From Parahaliea mediterranea (lineage in GTDB: Bacteria > Pseudomonadota > Gammaproteobacteria > Pseudomonadales > Halieaceae): a DNA stretch of 64,000 nt. The stretch lies in NCBI RefSeq assembly GCF_017255185.1, contig NZ_JAFKCZ010000006.1, positions 248,001-312,000 of the forward strand, given 5' to 3'. Positions 8,801-16,294 of this stretch are shown here, piece by piece. The position numbers and the translations under genes were made by a program. The first letter of the stretch is position 1; every line of letters begins with the position of its first letter. Below the pieces are notes generated by a model. It was not told the DNA's origin. It was given only the letters and a program-made list of their open reading frames with translations, and ran no database searches.

Positions 8801-9177
8801 GAGGTCCAGAGCTGGTCGGCGCCACTGCCATCGCTGACAAACAGCAGCCGCTGGCCGTCCGGGCTGAATCGCGGCAGGCGCTGGATCGCGGGCCCGTCAT
8901 GCAGCACGCGCGCCTCGCCACCCGCGGCGGGCAGCGCGTAGATATCGCCCAGCAGATCGAACACTAGGGTCTCGCCGTCCGGGCTCACGTCCACGCTCAT
9001 CCAGGTGCCTTCCTCCAGGGTAAAGGCGACCTCTGTCGCCGGCTGCCCGGTGTCGGCGATATCCCAGTCCCGCTCGGCGGCACTGGCGCCCTGCCCCAGC
9101 AGGAATGTCAACACCGCTCCAGTAACGGCGACCAGCGGGCGCGGCGGACGACATGTCGGTGCACGGTGTAGCGGCAT
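5875..9177 (-). CDS. Secreted beta-propeller (TolB/WD40-like) plus amidohydrolase fusion
   Basis: A 1100-residue exported protein. Residues 1-33 look like a signal peptide ending GASA. About 60-660 contain repeated SPDG/PDGE motifs of TolB/WD40-like propeller blades. From about 670 to the end is an amidohydrolase-superfamily TIM barrel with the metal motif HGHID near residue 720, a lysine (IKSYK) near 820, and histidines near 850, 867 and 980. Such fusions are usually annotated as exported amidohydrolases or dipeptidase-like enzymes; the propeller probably gates access for oligopeptides. AGGAG precedes the ATG. It is the first gene of a leftward operon with a serine hydrolase and a peptide transporter, and its promoter carries the locus-wide motif. 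Confidence 0.9.
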   Translation of the reverse strand: MPLHRAPTCRPPRPLVAVTGAVLTFLLGQGASAAERDWDIADTGQPATEVAFTLEEGTWMSVDVSPDGETLVFDLLGDIYALPAAGGEARVLHDGPAIQRLPRFSPDGQRLLFVSDGSGADQLWTSAANGSDAAPLTRNHQPHIYGTADWSPDGEYVVAARQDPTFDKIRTSQLRLFHTAGGDGRLLVDGAESGQDVQEAQFSPDGRYLYYTERRAPDHFVFVEANHTNFVITRRDLATGDSRVLVEGFGGASSPRPSPDGKSLAFVRRVKDKTVLFVYDLASGEQRPVYDGLDRDALGDYVPHGVYYPLYDWFPDNRHIAIWAGGKLRRIDTVSASSEVIPFTAQSRHRITDTPRFARDLAPEHFTVRAVRHVALSPDGETLLFSALGNVWRKSLPDGEPERLTDAAVFESEPAWAADGRRIAYVEWHDERGSALKVASPAGRRDRVVAQSPGVIREPAFSADGRWLTYRVEDHNKDMGGYRSQPGLYVVRIDGEEGARVHDGGAAPLFSPDGERVYFERVGYDPQGKRTELASVNRRGLDLRIHAVARGADRSEIRVSPDLRWIAFREEQQYYLVPYRELGEPIELSARGDAQPVARLTEVGGYALAWRGDGAELAWTLGAQLVTAEPAAQFAEKGPVATRTDIGLEVASDVPQGRLALVGGRVITMRGEEVIERGTVVVEGNRIVAVGPEGEVDIPADARRIDVGGKTVMPGLVDMHGHIDCCYMTGSLPQKQPGRYAALAFGVTTNFDPYATELPSYEVRETNLAGITVGPRSISSGLVVYGRRNKGDGTFVPLRDYGDAQRVMRRKNALGGAVIKSYKQPARRQRQQLVKAAREAGIMVDAEGASHFYDNIGMILDGHMCLEHNLPVANYYDDLVQLMAHGDTANTPTLVVTFAELFGENYVYQKTRAWEHPKIQTFVQTTTSSYSPLGAPHSAPPHVRGMTSIHLADELWDVGFRSVARSTRKLDDAGVTINVGSHGQMAGVAMHWEMWLLTQGGIGNHRVLRAATMNGARTLGLEHQIGSLEAGKLADIIVLDDNPLEDIRNSNSVRYSMVNGRLYDAYTMDEIGNYDRPRSRFYWEMQDYGDIDWNEAWAGQ

Positions 9178-9214
9178 GGGTAGGAACTCCTGGTTTCGTT
9201 ATGTTGTGCGAAAC

Positions 9215-9249
9215 ATGGTAAGGCAGGGTCCGGCCGGGGAGTAGTTGCC
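9215..9249 (-). promoter_or_regulatory. Promoter with shared GGCA motif (site D), for the propeller-amidohydrolase operon
   Basis: On the minus strand GCGCTTGGCAAC (GGCAAC at 9244-9249) is followed after exactly 23 bases by TACCAT (9215-9220), a fair -10 box 38 bases from the start codon. Arrangement and bases match three other sites in this window (near 9.3, 16.1 and 16.2 kb). This copy is the most divergent, with GGCAAC in place of GGCATC. Confidence 0.5.
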
Positions 9250-9296
9250 AAGCGCGCCAGCGGCGGTGCCCCCGGCGCACCTTAGGCCACGCGATA

Positions 9297-9331
9297 GGCA
9301 TCTCCTTGGCGCGGCGATGCAGACCTACAAT
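9297..9331 (+). promoter_or_regulatory. Promoter with shared GGCATC motif (site A), for the aminotransferase-TonB receptor unit
   Basis: GCGATAGGCATCT (core GGCATC 9297-9302) is followed after 23 bases by a good -10 box TACAAT (9326-9331), 53 bases before the aminotransferase start. No TTGACA-like -35 box is present at the usual spacing, so activator-dependent transcription is plausible. Confidence 0.55.
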
Positions 9332-9384
9332 GCCGATGTAATCGTAAAAAAACCTACCCGCAAGCACATCTGGAGAACGTACAC

Positions 9385-10701
9385 ATGAAGTTAGACGCGC
9401 ACTGGATGCCGTTCACCGCCAACAAGGCGTTCAAAGCCAATCCCCGCATGCTGGCTTCGGCATCGGGCATGTACTGGACCAGTGGCGAGGGCGCGCGCAT
9501 CCTCGACATGACCGCCGGCCTGTGGTGCAGCAACCTGGGCCACGGCCGCGAATCCGTGGCTCGCGCAATGTACGAGGCCTCGGTCAATCTCGACTACGCG
9601 CCCTCCTTCGGCTTCGGGCACGACGCCTCCTTCACCCTGGCGGAACGCCTCGCGGCGCTGGCGCCCGGCGACCTGAACCATGTGTTTTTCACCAACTCCG
9701 GCTCCGAGTCGGTGGATACCGCGCTGAAAATGGCCATTGCCTACCAAAGTGCCCGCGGCCTTGGCAGCAAGCGCATGTTCATCTCCCGGGAACGGGCCTA
9801 CCACGGTGTCAACATGGGCGGCACCACTGTCGGCGGGATCACCACCAACACCCGCACCTTCGGTCGCTGGGCGCCGGTGGACCACCTGCACAGCACCCTC
9901 GACATCGAACGCAATGCCTTCAGCAAGGGCCTGCCGGATTTCGGCGCGGACCGCGCCGAGGAGCTGGAGCAGCTGATCCTGCTGCACGGCGCAGAAAATA
10001 TCGCCGGGGTGATCGTGGAGCCCATCGCCGGCGCCGGCGGCGTGATCATCCCGCCCAAGGGCTATCTCAAGCGTCTGCGGGAAATCTGCGACGCACACGA
10101 CGTGCTGCTTATTCTCGACGAGGTGGTGTGCGGCTTCGGGCGCACCGGCTCCTTCACCGCGGGCATCGAGTTTGACATCCTGCCGGACCTGTTCACCGTG
10201 GCCAAGGGCCTGACCAGCGGTACCGTGCCCATGGGCGCCGTATTCTGTCGCAGCGGCATCCACGACACCATCATGGCTTCCGCCGAGGGTATCGAGTTTT
10301 TCCACGGCTACACCTATTCCGCGCACCCCATCGCCTGCGCCGCCGCCCATGCCTGCCTCGACATCTACGAGGAGGAGGGCCTGTTCACCCGCGTCAACGA
10401 GGGTATTGGCAAGTACTTCGAGCACGTCCTGCACAACCTCAAGGACCTGCCGGAAATCATCGATATTCGCAACTACGGCCTGCTCGGCGCGATTGAATTC
10501 GCCGACCAGGGCAGCGAGGCGCCGGTGGGTGTGCGCGTGTTCCAGGAGGCCTGGAAACAGGGAGTGATGCTGCGCGGACTGGGCAACATCGTGGTGATGT
10601 CGCCGCCGCTGGTGGCGGAGGAGTCCCATATCGACGAATTCGCCGAAAAAATCTGGCGATCCATCCGTACGGTAACCGAAGAGCAACGCATGACGGCGTG
10701 A
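9385..10701 (+). CDS. Class III PLP aminotransferase (omega-amino acid:pyruvate type)
   Basis: A 438-residue fold-type I aminotransferase. The PLP lysine is Lys274 in TVAKGLTSG and the pyridine-binding Asp is Asp245 in ILDEVVCGFGRTGSF. The start MKLDAHWMPFTANKAFK and the body strongly resemble beta-alanine/omega-amino-acid:pyruvate transaminases, which move a terminal amino group to pyruvate. The ribosome site GGAGA is clear. A TonB receptor gene follows after 64 bases, probably in the same operon. With a P1-family peptidase under the same promoter motif nearby, a role in consuming beta- or omega-amino acids released from peptides is a reasonable inference; the exact amine is unknown. Confidence 0.9.
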   Translation: MKLDAHWMPFTANKAFKANPRMLASASGMYWTSGEGARILDMTAGLWCSNLGHGRESVARAMYEASVNLDYAPSFGFGHDASFTLAERLAALAPGDLNHVFFTNSGSESVDTALKMAIAYQSARGLGSKRMFISRERAYHGVNMGGTTVGGITTNTRTFGRWAPVDHLHSTLDIERNAFSKGLPDFGADRAEELEQLILLHGAENIAGVIVEPIAGAGGVIIPPKGYLKRLREICDAHDVLLILDEVVCGFGRTGSFTAGIEFDILPDLFTVAKGLTSGTVPMGAVFCRSGIHDTIMASAEGIEFFHGYTYSAHPIACAAAHACLDIYEEEGLFTRVNEGIGKYFEHVLHNLKDLPEIIDIRNYGLLGAIEFADQGSEAPVGVRVFQEAWKQGVMLRGLGNIVVMSPPLVAEESHIDEFAEKIWRSIRTVTEEQRMTA

Positions 10702-10765
10702 GTATGCGCTGCGTGCAGCGGGTGCCACCCGGCAGATAAGACTATACAACCAAGGGGGTAATACC

Positions 10766-12853
10766 ATGAAACGTCTAGGCAAAGCACTCACACTCACCAC
10801 CTGCGCGGTGGTGCCACTCGGCGCCCAGCAGGCAGTGGCCCAGGGTGAACAGTCCCGGCAGTTAGAAGAGGTACTGGTCACCGCGCAAAAACGCGAACAG
10901 CGGCTGATCGACGTGCCGATGAGCGTCACCGCCTTCAGCGGCGACCTGCTGGCACAGAAAGGCATCAACAACATCCAGGACCTGTCCTTCGCGGTGCCGG
11001 GCATGTCCCTGCGCGAGGACGGGCCGGGCAGTTACGTGATCTTCATGCGCGGGCTGGCCAACACCGACTCCAACGGCGCCCTGGTCAGCGTCTACCTGGA
11101 CGAGGCGCCCATGAGCCTCACCGGCTACGATCAGTTGGACCTGCGACCCATCGACCTGGCCCGGGTAGAGGTGTTGAAAGGGCCCCAGGGCACCCTGTAC
11201 GGCCAGGGCGCCATCGCCGGCACCGTGAAGTACGTGGCCAACTCGCCCGATTTCGACGGCTTCCACGGCGACATCAAGGGCTCCTTCGCCAGCATCGACG
11301 ACGGCGACACCCGCGAGGCGGTCACCGCCACCCTCAATATGCCGGTGATCGACGATGTCCTCGCCCTGCGCTTCGCGGGCACCGTGGAACGCGGCGGCGG
11401 CTGGCAGGACCAGCCCGAAGCCGGCATCAAGGACGGTAACAACCAGGACCTCAACCACTTCCGCCTGAAGGCCCTGTGGAATATCAGCGACCGTTTTTCC
11501 GCCGAGGCCCTGGTACAGTCCCACCGCAACGAGACCGAGCTGGGCCTGGGCTACGAGGAGCCGGATCGCACCGTGGCGGTGGCCATCGACCCCTCGACCA
11601 AATTGCTGCCCAAGGAATACGACTACGACCTCTACTCCCTCACCCTGGACTACGACCTCGGCTTTGCCAACCTGATCAGCGCCACCACCTACACGGACCA
11701 CGACCACCAGTATCCCTTTACCTACTTCGGTACCGAGGAAACGCTCTACGACGGCACCCTGGAGGGTAACGACGCGCGCTTTCTGCAGGCCGAGCAGGTC
11801 ACCCAGGAACTGCGCCTGGTGTCCAGCGGGGAAACCCGGCTCAACTGGACCGTGGGCGGCATCTACCAGGACCTGGAGCGCGACTTTTCCGCCGTCTACG
11901 ATACGCTGTACTTTGGCGTGGTCTACCCCGATGCCCAGTACACCAGCAATTACACGATCGAGTCCTACGCGCTGTTCGGCGACGTATCCTACAAACTCAC
12001 CGAGCGGCTGGAACTCGGTGTGGGCGTGCGCTACTACGAAGACGACCAGACCTCCTTCGACGGCGACCTCACCGAGGAGGACAGTTTCGACTCCACCGAC
12101 CCGCGGCTCTACGCCTCCTACAGCCTGAGCGACAACGCCAACCTGTACGCCAGCGTGGCCAAGGGCTTCCGCAGCGGCGGCTTCAATCGCGGCGACCTGC
12201 CCAACTACCAACCCGAGGAAGTGCTCAGCTACGAGATCGGCACCAAGGCCTCGCTGCTGGACGGCCGCCTGGACATGGAACTGGCTGCCTACTACACCGA
12301 GTACGATGACATGCTGCGCCGCGGCCTGATCTTCATCGATACATCGTTCGTGGAACTGACCAGCAATATCGGCAATGTCGAGGTGAAAGGCTTCGAGGCC
12401 GGCTTCAACTGGTCGCCGGTCGCCGCGCTGACCCTGAATGCCACCGCCTCCTACATCGACAGCGAGGTCGTCGAGGTGCGCTCCACCGACGCCACCAATA
12501 TCGTGGGCGACCCCACTGATTACGTACCGGAGTTCAGCTACAGCCTGGGCGCCCACTACGACTTTAACTGGTTTGGCGACCGGCCGGGCTTCGCCCGCGT
12601 CGACTACAGCTACCGCGACGCGGTGAGCTATGTCGATCGCAGCAGCTTCCCCGACGAGAACCTGCCGCAGATGTCCGACGACATCGCCCTGCTCGACGCA
12701 CGCCTGGGCATCTCCTGGGAGCGCGTGTCGCTGGAACTGTTCGGCACCAACCTCACCAACGAGAACGAGTACATCGACCCCTACCGGGGCTGGAAAAACG
12801 CCAACCGCACTCGACCGCGCACCCTCGGCGTCGAGGCCACCTACTCCTTCTAA
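10766..12853 (+). CDS. TonB-dependent outer-membrane receptor
   Basis: A 695-residue outer-membrane transporter energised by TonB. It has a signal peptide (about 1-26), a TonB-box-like EEVLVTAQKRE from residue 34, a plug domain with RVEVLKGPQGTLYG at 133-146, and a beta-barrel ending in YSF, as expected for BAM recognition. It belongs to the large iron-complex/small-molecule receptor group (FecA/CirA-like plugs, often annotated for xenobiotic or peptide uptake). It is the second gene after the aminotransferase, with its own ribosome site (AAGGGGG), and is followed by a clear terminator. Co-location with peptide hydrolases suggests it imports the peptide-like substrate of this locus, but iron chelates are also possible. 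Confidence 0.92.
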   Translation: MKRLGKALTLTTCAVVPLGAQQAVAQGEQSRQLEEVLVTAQKREQRLIDVPMSVTAFSGDLLAQKGINNIQDLSFAVPGMSLREDGPGSYVIFMRGLANTDSNGALVSVYLDEAPMSLTGYDQLDLRPIDLARVEVLKGPQGTLYGQGAIAGTVKYVANSPDFDGFHGDIKGSFASIDDGDTREAVTATLNMPVIDDVLALRFAGTVERGGGWQDQPEAGIKDGNNQDLNHFRLKALWNISDRFSAEALVQSHRNETELGLGYEEPDRTVAVAIDPSTKLLPKEYDYDLYSLTLDYDLGFANLISATTYTDHDHQYPFTYFGTEETLYDGTLEGNDARFLQAEQVTQELRLVSSGETRLNWTVGGIYQDLERDFSAVYDTLYFGVVYPDAQYTSNYTIESYALFGDVSYKLTERLELGVGVRYYEDDQTSFDGDLTEEDSFDSTDPRLYASYSLSDNANLYASVAKGFRSGGFNRGDLPNYQPEEVLSYEIGTKASLLDGRLDMELAAYYTEYDDMLRRGLIFIDTSFVELTSNIGNVEVKGFEAGFNWSPVAALTLNATASYIDSEVVEVRSTDATNIVGDPTDYVPEFSYSLGAHYDFNWFGDRPGFARVDYSYRDAVSYVDRSSFPDENLPQMSDDIALLDARLGISWERVSLELFGTNLTNENEYIDPYRGWKNANRTRPRTLGVEATYSF

Positions 12854-12863
12854 CCCAACCGTT

Positions 12864-12915
12864 CTCACCGCCGCCGGGGCAACCCTCTATCCTGTCCCGG
12901 GGCGGTGAGCTTTTT
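12864..12915 (+). terminator. Rho-independent terminator after TonB receptor gene
   Basis: The arms CTCACCGCC and GGCGGTGAG, extended inward by GC pairs, enclose a loop of under 20 bases and are followed by a TTTTT run (12911-12915). It starts 11 bases after the receptor stop codon and would end the aminotransferase-receptor transcript. Confidence 0.8.
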
Positions 12916-12919
12916 ACAG

Positions 12920-13238
12920 CGACCCATCACTTCCCCAACCCTAAGCCCACCGTCTCCTTTTTTCCTCACTTGAATGACCGCGGGGTCAGGCAGGGTGAGC
13001 GTTATGCCATCGACGATCCGCACATCGGCCTTGCCAGCGCCCAGCGTCCCATCGCAGCGCGATTGACGACGTGCCGGCAGGAGCGGTCGGGCACTGAGGG
13101 TCTGGGCGAGCGGATCTCCGTCGGCGGGTAGAGGCGTTCTCGGTGGGTGGGCAATGACTGCTTCACGGCATCGAGCAGCGTGTCGCTGGCCAGCAGATTG
13201 AAAAAGTGCTCGCTGTCACACTGGCGGCTACGGTGAAA
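12920..13238 (-). pseudogene. Decayed IS4-family transposase remnant
   Basis: Translating the minus strand in shifting frames gives stretches that match the N-terminal half of IS4-type DDE transposases: EHFFNLLASDTLLDAV, LPTHRERLYPPTE, LAQTLSA (another frame), DRSCRHVVN, then after a frameshift GKADVRIVDGITLTLPD, and further on VGLGLG before an in-frame stop. The IVDG segment holds the first catalytic Asp region. At least three frame changes and a stop are needed, and the C-terminal half is absent, so it is not functional. No terminal inverted repeats could be found. I recognise the family from memory of its motifs, not from a search. Confidence 0.65.
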
Positions 13239-13382
13239 GCGCAGGCGCGCCGGTTATCGGCGGGAGACGGCGGGGTTGCCATGGGACAATAAGATCCGCT
13301 CCGGTGTGGGTTGGGGGAATTGCAACCTACCACCGGGTCGATCTCTTTTGTATCTAATTCATGGGATTAGGCTTAAAAGTAA

Positions 13383-13447
13383 GTGCCATTCGGGACGAGT
13401 GCCATTCGGGACGGATACCCATTTCTCCGGAAATAGGTATCCGTCCC
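13383..13447. repeat. REP-like palindrome with 16-base tandem repeat
   Basis: Two tandem copies of GTGCCATTCGGGACG[A/G] (13383-13398 and 13399-13414) run into a long hairpin with arms 13408-13425 and 13430-13447. The stem is 18 bases with one mismatch around a TCCG loop. The shape resembles REP/BIME elements mobilised by RAYT transposases. No RAYT gene is present in the window. The rest of the 12854-13543 interval shows nothing recognisable beyond this repeat, the terminator and the transposase remnant. Confidence 0.6.
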
Positions 13448-13543
13448 CGTTTTCCTGCAGCCGGCCGTTCGAGGCGATGTCGGAGGAAGGGCTCAGCGAA
13501 CTGCTGAGGTTGCAGCCGGACCTGGATTGGCGGTCTGTCGCCG

Positions 13544-14665
13544 CTACCGGCGACGAATCGTGCGCTGGCGCCACATCCACAAACCGGTGCCGGACATCGC
13601 CGCCAGCACCAGGGCCATGGCGGCGGCCACCACCCTGCCGGGCAAACCCAGCAAAACCCCACTGTGCAGGGCCTGGCGATTGGCCAACAGTTGACCGGAC
13701 ACCGTGCGCCGCTCCTCGACCACGGCCATGGTGCCGGCGCCCGCATCGCCGACGCGGACCACGCGCGGCGCCGCCCCGGGCAGCGCGGCGTCGGCAAAGG
13801 CGACCCGGTACTCCCGCCGGGATGGCGAATAGTCGACGGCGGCCGGCACCAGAGTAGCTGCCGGTTGCGCCAGCGCAGATAGCGCCAGCTGGTAGGCCCG
13901 GCCATGATCCAGGGGCGCGTCGTGCGCAACCGGGGTAAGGTGCTCGGTGGCCAGGGTGTCACCGCCGACCAACTCGACCAGCGGTCGCGTAACCTCGTCC
14001 TCCAGGACCATGCTCAGGCCCGTGACAATGGTCACCAGCGCCACCGGCAGGGTCCACAAGCCGAGAAGCCGGTGCCACTGCAGGGTCGCCGGACGCCCCC
14101 GCAAGCCGCGCTGCCAGGTGAGCTGGCGTCGCCGGGCGGACAACACGAGGTAGAGCCCCACCAGCGACAGCGCCAGCCAGGCCAGGGCGATGACCGCCAG
14201 CACCCGGTGACCGATGCTGCTGGGCATCAGCAGGCGATTGTGCACCTTGTACAACAGCGGTAGCCAGTTGGCGCGCGCGCAGCACTCGCCCCATTGCCGC
14301 ACGCCGTTGACCCGGCCGGTGGTGGGATCGACAAAGGCCTCATCGAAATCCAGCGCGTGAGCGTCGCCGGTGCGCGGATCGAGCCGCGGCGCCACGTAGG
14401 CCACCACGGCGCGGCGTGGCTCCCGCACCAGCGGCAGGTGGGTGAGATGGGCGCGCGGCAGCTGGGCCTCGATGCGCGCCGCCAGTTCCCCGGGCGGCAG
14501 CGCCGGCGCCCCGGGCTGCGCGACCCGGTACAATCCGGGATTTAACAGCGCGTCCCATTCCTGTTCAAACACCACGGCAAAGCCCGACAGGCTAATTACC
14601 AACAGAAAGCCGAGCAGGCTGAGCCCCAGGTAGCGGTGCAGGTTGAGCAGCGCCTTGCGTGACAT
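13544..14665 (-). CDS. PepSY-associated transmembrane protein
   Basis: A 373-residue inner-membrane protein of the PepSY-TM (PiuB-like) family. It has four predicted helices (about 11-33, 151-173, 194-216, 337-362) separated by two large extracytoplasmic PepSY-type regions. The N-terminal LHRYLGLSLLGFLLV, the VHNRLLMP segment and the mid-protein LQWHRLLGLW are family hallmarks, with conserved His residues. Members often sit beside TonB receptors and iron uptake or reduction genes, and the PepSY domain is thought to modulate peptidases. Here it follows the P1-family peptidase by 11 bases, so the two are surely cotranscribed. Its precise role is unknown. Confidence 0.82.
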   Translation of the reverse strand: MSRKALLNLHRYLGLSLLGFLLVISLSGFAVVFEQEWDALLNPGLYRVAQPGAPALPPGELAARIEAQLPRAHLTHLPLVREPRRAVVAYVAPRLDPRTGDAHALDFDEAFVDPTTGRVNGVRQWGECCARANWLPLLYKVHNRLLMPSSIGHRVLAVIALAWLALSLVGLYLVLSARRRQLTWQRGLRGRPATLQWHRLLGLWTLPVALVTIVTGLSMVLEDEVTRPLVELVGGDTLATEHLTPVAHDAPLDHGRAYQLALSALAQPAATLVPAAVDYSPSRREYRVAFADAALPGAAPRVVRVGDAGAGTMAVVEERRTVSGQLLANRQALHSGVLLGLPGRVVAAAMALVLAAMSGTGLWMWRQRTIRRR

Positions 14666-14676
14666 GATCCCGCCCC

Positions 14677-16056
14677 TTACTGCCGCCGGCCCAGCTGTTG
14701 CCAGTGCCCCGGGTTCAGTACCAGCTGGCCGTCGGCGGCAAAACGCAGACGCAGGGGGTAGCGGCTGTCGACGGTAAAGTCGGTGGCATCGACCGGCAGC
14801 AGTCGCACCGGCTCCTCGCGCCCGATCGCGTAGACATCGCGCTCTCCGGTGGCCCGCGCGTAGAGTTCCCCGTCGCGATATTCCACCTGCAGGCTCGCCT
14901 TCGGGCTGAAGCGGTAGTGGCCGCCCAGCTTCGCCAGCGCCCCGGCGTCCAGCACCTGGCGGTCACGGAATTCGGGATGTGCCGGCTGTGGCGGCACCGA
15001 ACTGAGGATGGCGTCCCACATCACTTCCGAGGCCAGGGTGCCCAACTCGGCGGAGGAAAACACCGTTTCGTCGAGCTCGCCGGTGGACACGGCGTAGAGC
15101 ACGTCGCCGTCGAAGATCGTGGCGAAAGGTTGCAGGCCGCGGGCCATGGAGGTGTGCACCTGGGCCGCCAGGCGCTTGAGCTCCGCCGGGGTCATTTTTT
15201 GGTTGGTGACTACCAGGCTGACCGTGGTGTTCTTGCGGTTACCCGCCTCCGGCGCCTCGCGCTTGGCCACGAACTCACTCATCAGGTCGCGGGTCTTCAG
15301 GGGGCTGGGCCAGCCGTCTTCACCGTAGCAAGCCACGGCATTGCCGTCGCGGTCGGTGACCGCGCCCAGGGCATTGACCACGGTAAAGGTGGCGATTTTC
15401 ACCTCGCCGAACTCACGGTAAGCGCCCCCCTGGCCCGAGTAGGCATTGCAGCCAAAAAAGCCGCCGGTTTTGGCGAAGCGACCCGCGCCGTGGGCCCCGA
15501 GGGGAAAGCGGCCGCTATCGGCGGCGCGAAACGCGGCCTGGGCCAGGCGTTTGTCGGGATAGATCTCGTTCAGGCGCCGGCTGCCGAAATCGAAGATAAT
15601 GGAGCCCACCGACATGGCGATACTCGGCTCGAGGGAGAAGGCGTCGCCGTCGCGTATGCCGTCGTCCTTGAGCGCGGTCGCCACCGCGGTGGTGGCCTCC
15701 AGGCCATACCAGGAACCGCCGGCGAACACCACGGTATCGAGTTCCGGCATATCGTAACCCAGTTCCATGTAGGCGGCGTTGACGGTGCCGGGACCGCCGC
15801 CGCGGACATCCACCGCCACCTGGGATTTCTCCTGGAAGTGGAACACCGTGACGCCGGTGGGACCCTCCTCGTATTCACCGGTCCCCACTTTCAGCATCGG
15901 CCAGTCGTATTCGAGTACCCGCTCCCCCGCCTGGTTGAGCAGCGGCCGCAGGTGCTGCTGTGGCCCGCCTTCGGCGAACGCCGCCGGTCCCGCCAGGGTC
16001 AGGCAGGCCGCGAAAACAGCCGGAGAAAACGCGGAAAATCGTGGTAGTACGGGCAT
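14677..16056 (-). CDS. P1-family (S58, DmpA/BapA-like) aminopeptidase, exported
   Basis: A 459-residue protein: signal peptide about 1-28 (AAFA), then an Ntn-type fold of the P1/S58 family, which includes DmpA (D-aminopeptidase) and the beta-peptidyl aminopeptidases. These are made as precursors that cut themselves before an internal Ser/Thr, which becomes the nucleophile; the matching segment here is KNTTVSLVVTN with Asn276-Thr277-Thr278. The GGSWYGLEATTAV and GFFGCNAYSGQGG stretches also fit the family. About 80 extra residues at the C terminus form an unrecognised tail. Upstream is a promoter with the locus motif, and downstream the PepSY protein. N-terminal D- or beta-amino acids are the likely targets, by family. 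Confidence 0.85.
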   Translation of the reverse strand: MPVLPRFSAFSPAVFAACLTLAGPAAFAEGGPQQHLRPLLNQAGERVLEYDWPMLKVGTGEYEEGPTGVTVFHFQEKSQVAVDVRGGGPGTVNAAYMELGYDMPELDTVVFAGGSWYGLEATTAVATALKDDGIRDGDAFSLEPSIAMSVGSIIFDFGSRRLNEIYPDKRLAQAAFRAADSGRFPLGAHGAGRFAKTGGFFGCNAYSGQGGAYREFGEVKIATFTVVNALGAVTDRDGNAVACYGEDGWPSPLKTRDLMSEFVAKREAPEAGNRKNTTVSLVVTNQKMTPAELKRLAAQVHTSMARGLQPFATIFDGDVLYAVSTGELDETVFSSAELGTLASEVMWDAILSSVPPQPAHPEFRDRQVLDAGALAKLGGHYRFSPKASLQVEYRDGELYARATGERDVYAIGREEPVRLLPVDATDFTVDSRYPLRLRFAADGQLVLNPGHWQQLGRRQ

Positions 16057-16092
16057 CTAAAGCCTCCCTGGTCGGCACTGGATATCGCCCCG

Positions 16093-16128
16093 ATGGTACC
16101 CGAGCGCCACCGCGCGGGGGGAGATGCC
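16093..16128 (-). promoter_or_regulatory. Promoter with shared GGCATC motif (site C), for the P1 peptidase operon
   Basis: On the minus strand GCGCGATTGGCATCT (GGCATC at 16123-16128) is followed after 24 bases by TACCAT (16093-16098), 36 bases from the peptidase start. The spacing is one base longer than at the other three sites. Confidence 0.55.
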
Positions 16129-16225
16129 AATCGCGCCGCGGGCGTTGCGCGGCACTCACCTGGCTGGCTCTTGAGATTGGCCAATGAGCGAGGGGTGTGG
16201 CTGGCGCACCGGGGGCAACGCAATA

Positions 16226-16260
16226 GGCATCTGCCCGCCTCGGCGGCCCCCGCCTAGACT
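16226..16260 (+). promoter_or_regulatory. Promoter with shared GGCATC motif (site B), for the PaiB-like gene
   Basis: CGCAATAGGCATCT (GGCATC 16226-16231) is followed after 23 bases by TAGACT (16255-16260), 34 bases before the start codon. It sits back-to-back with site C, about 100 bases away, so one regulator could control both directions. Confidence 0.55.
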
Positions 16261-16294
16261 GGGCACATAACGCCAATCACCGGAGGACACCCGC

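Noticed and set aside
10862-12868. A long open frame antisense to the first TonB receptor gene
   Set aside because: It has no ribosome site and no recognisable domains, and arises from the high GC codon bias of the receptor on the other strand. The same holds for long antisense frames over the propeller-amidohydrolase and other GC-rich genes.
9240-16260. The GGCATC motif as a sigma-54 -24/-12 promoter
   Set aside because: GG and GC would need exact 10-base spacing. Only site A fits; the other three do not, and good sigma-70 -10 boxes occur instead.
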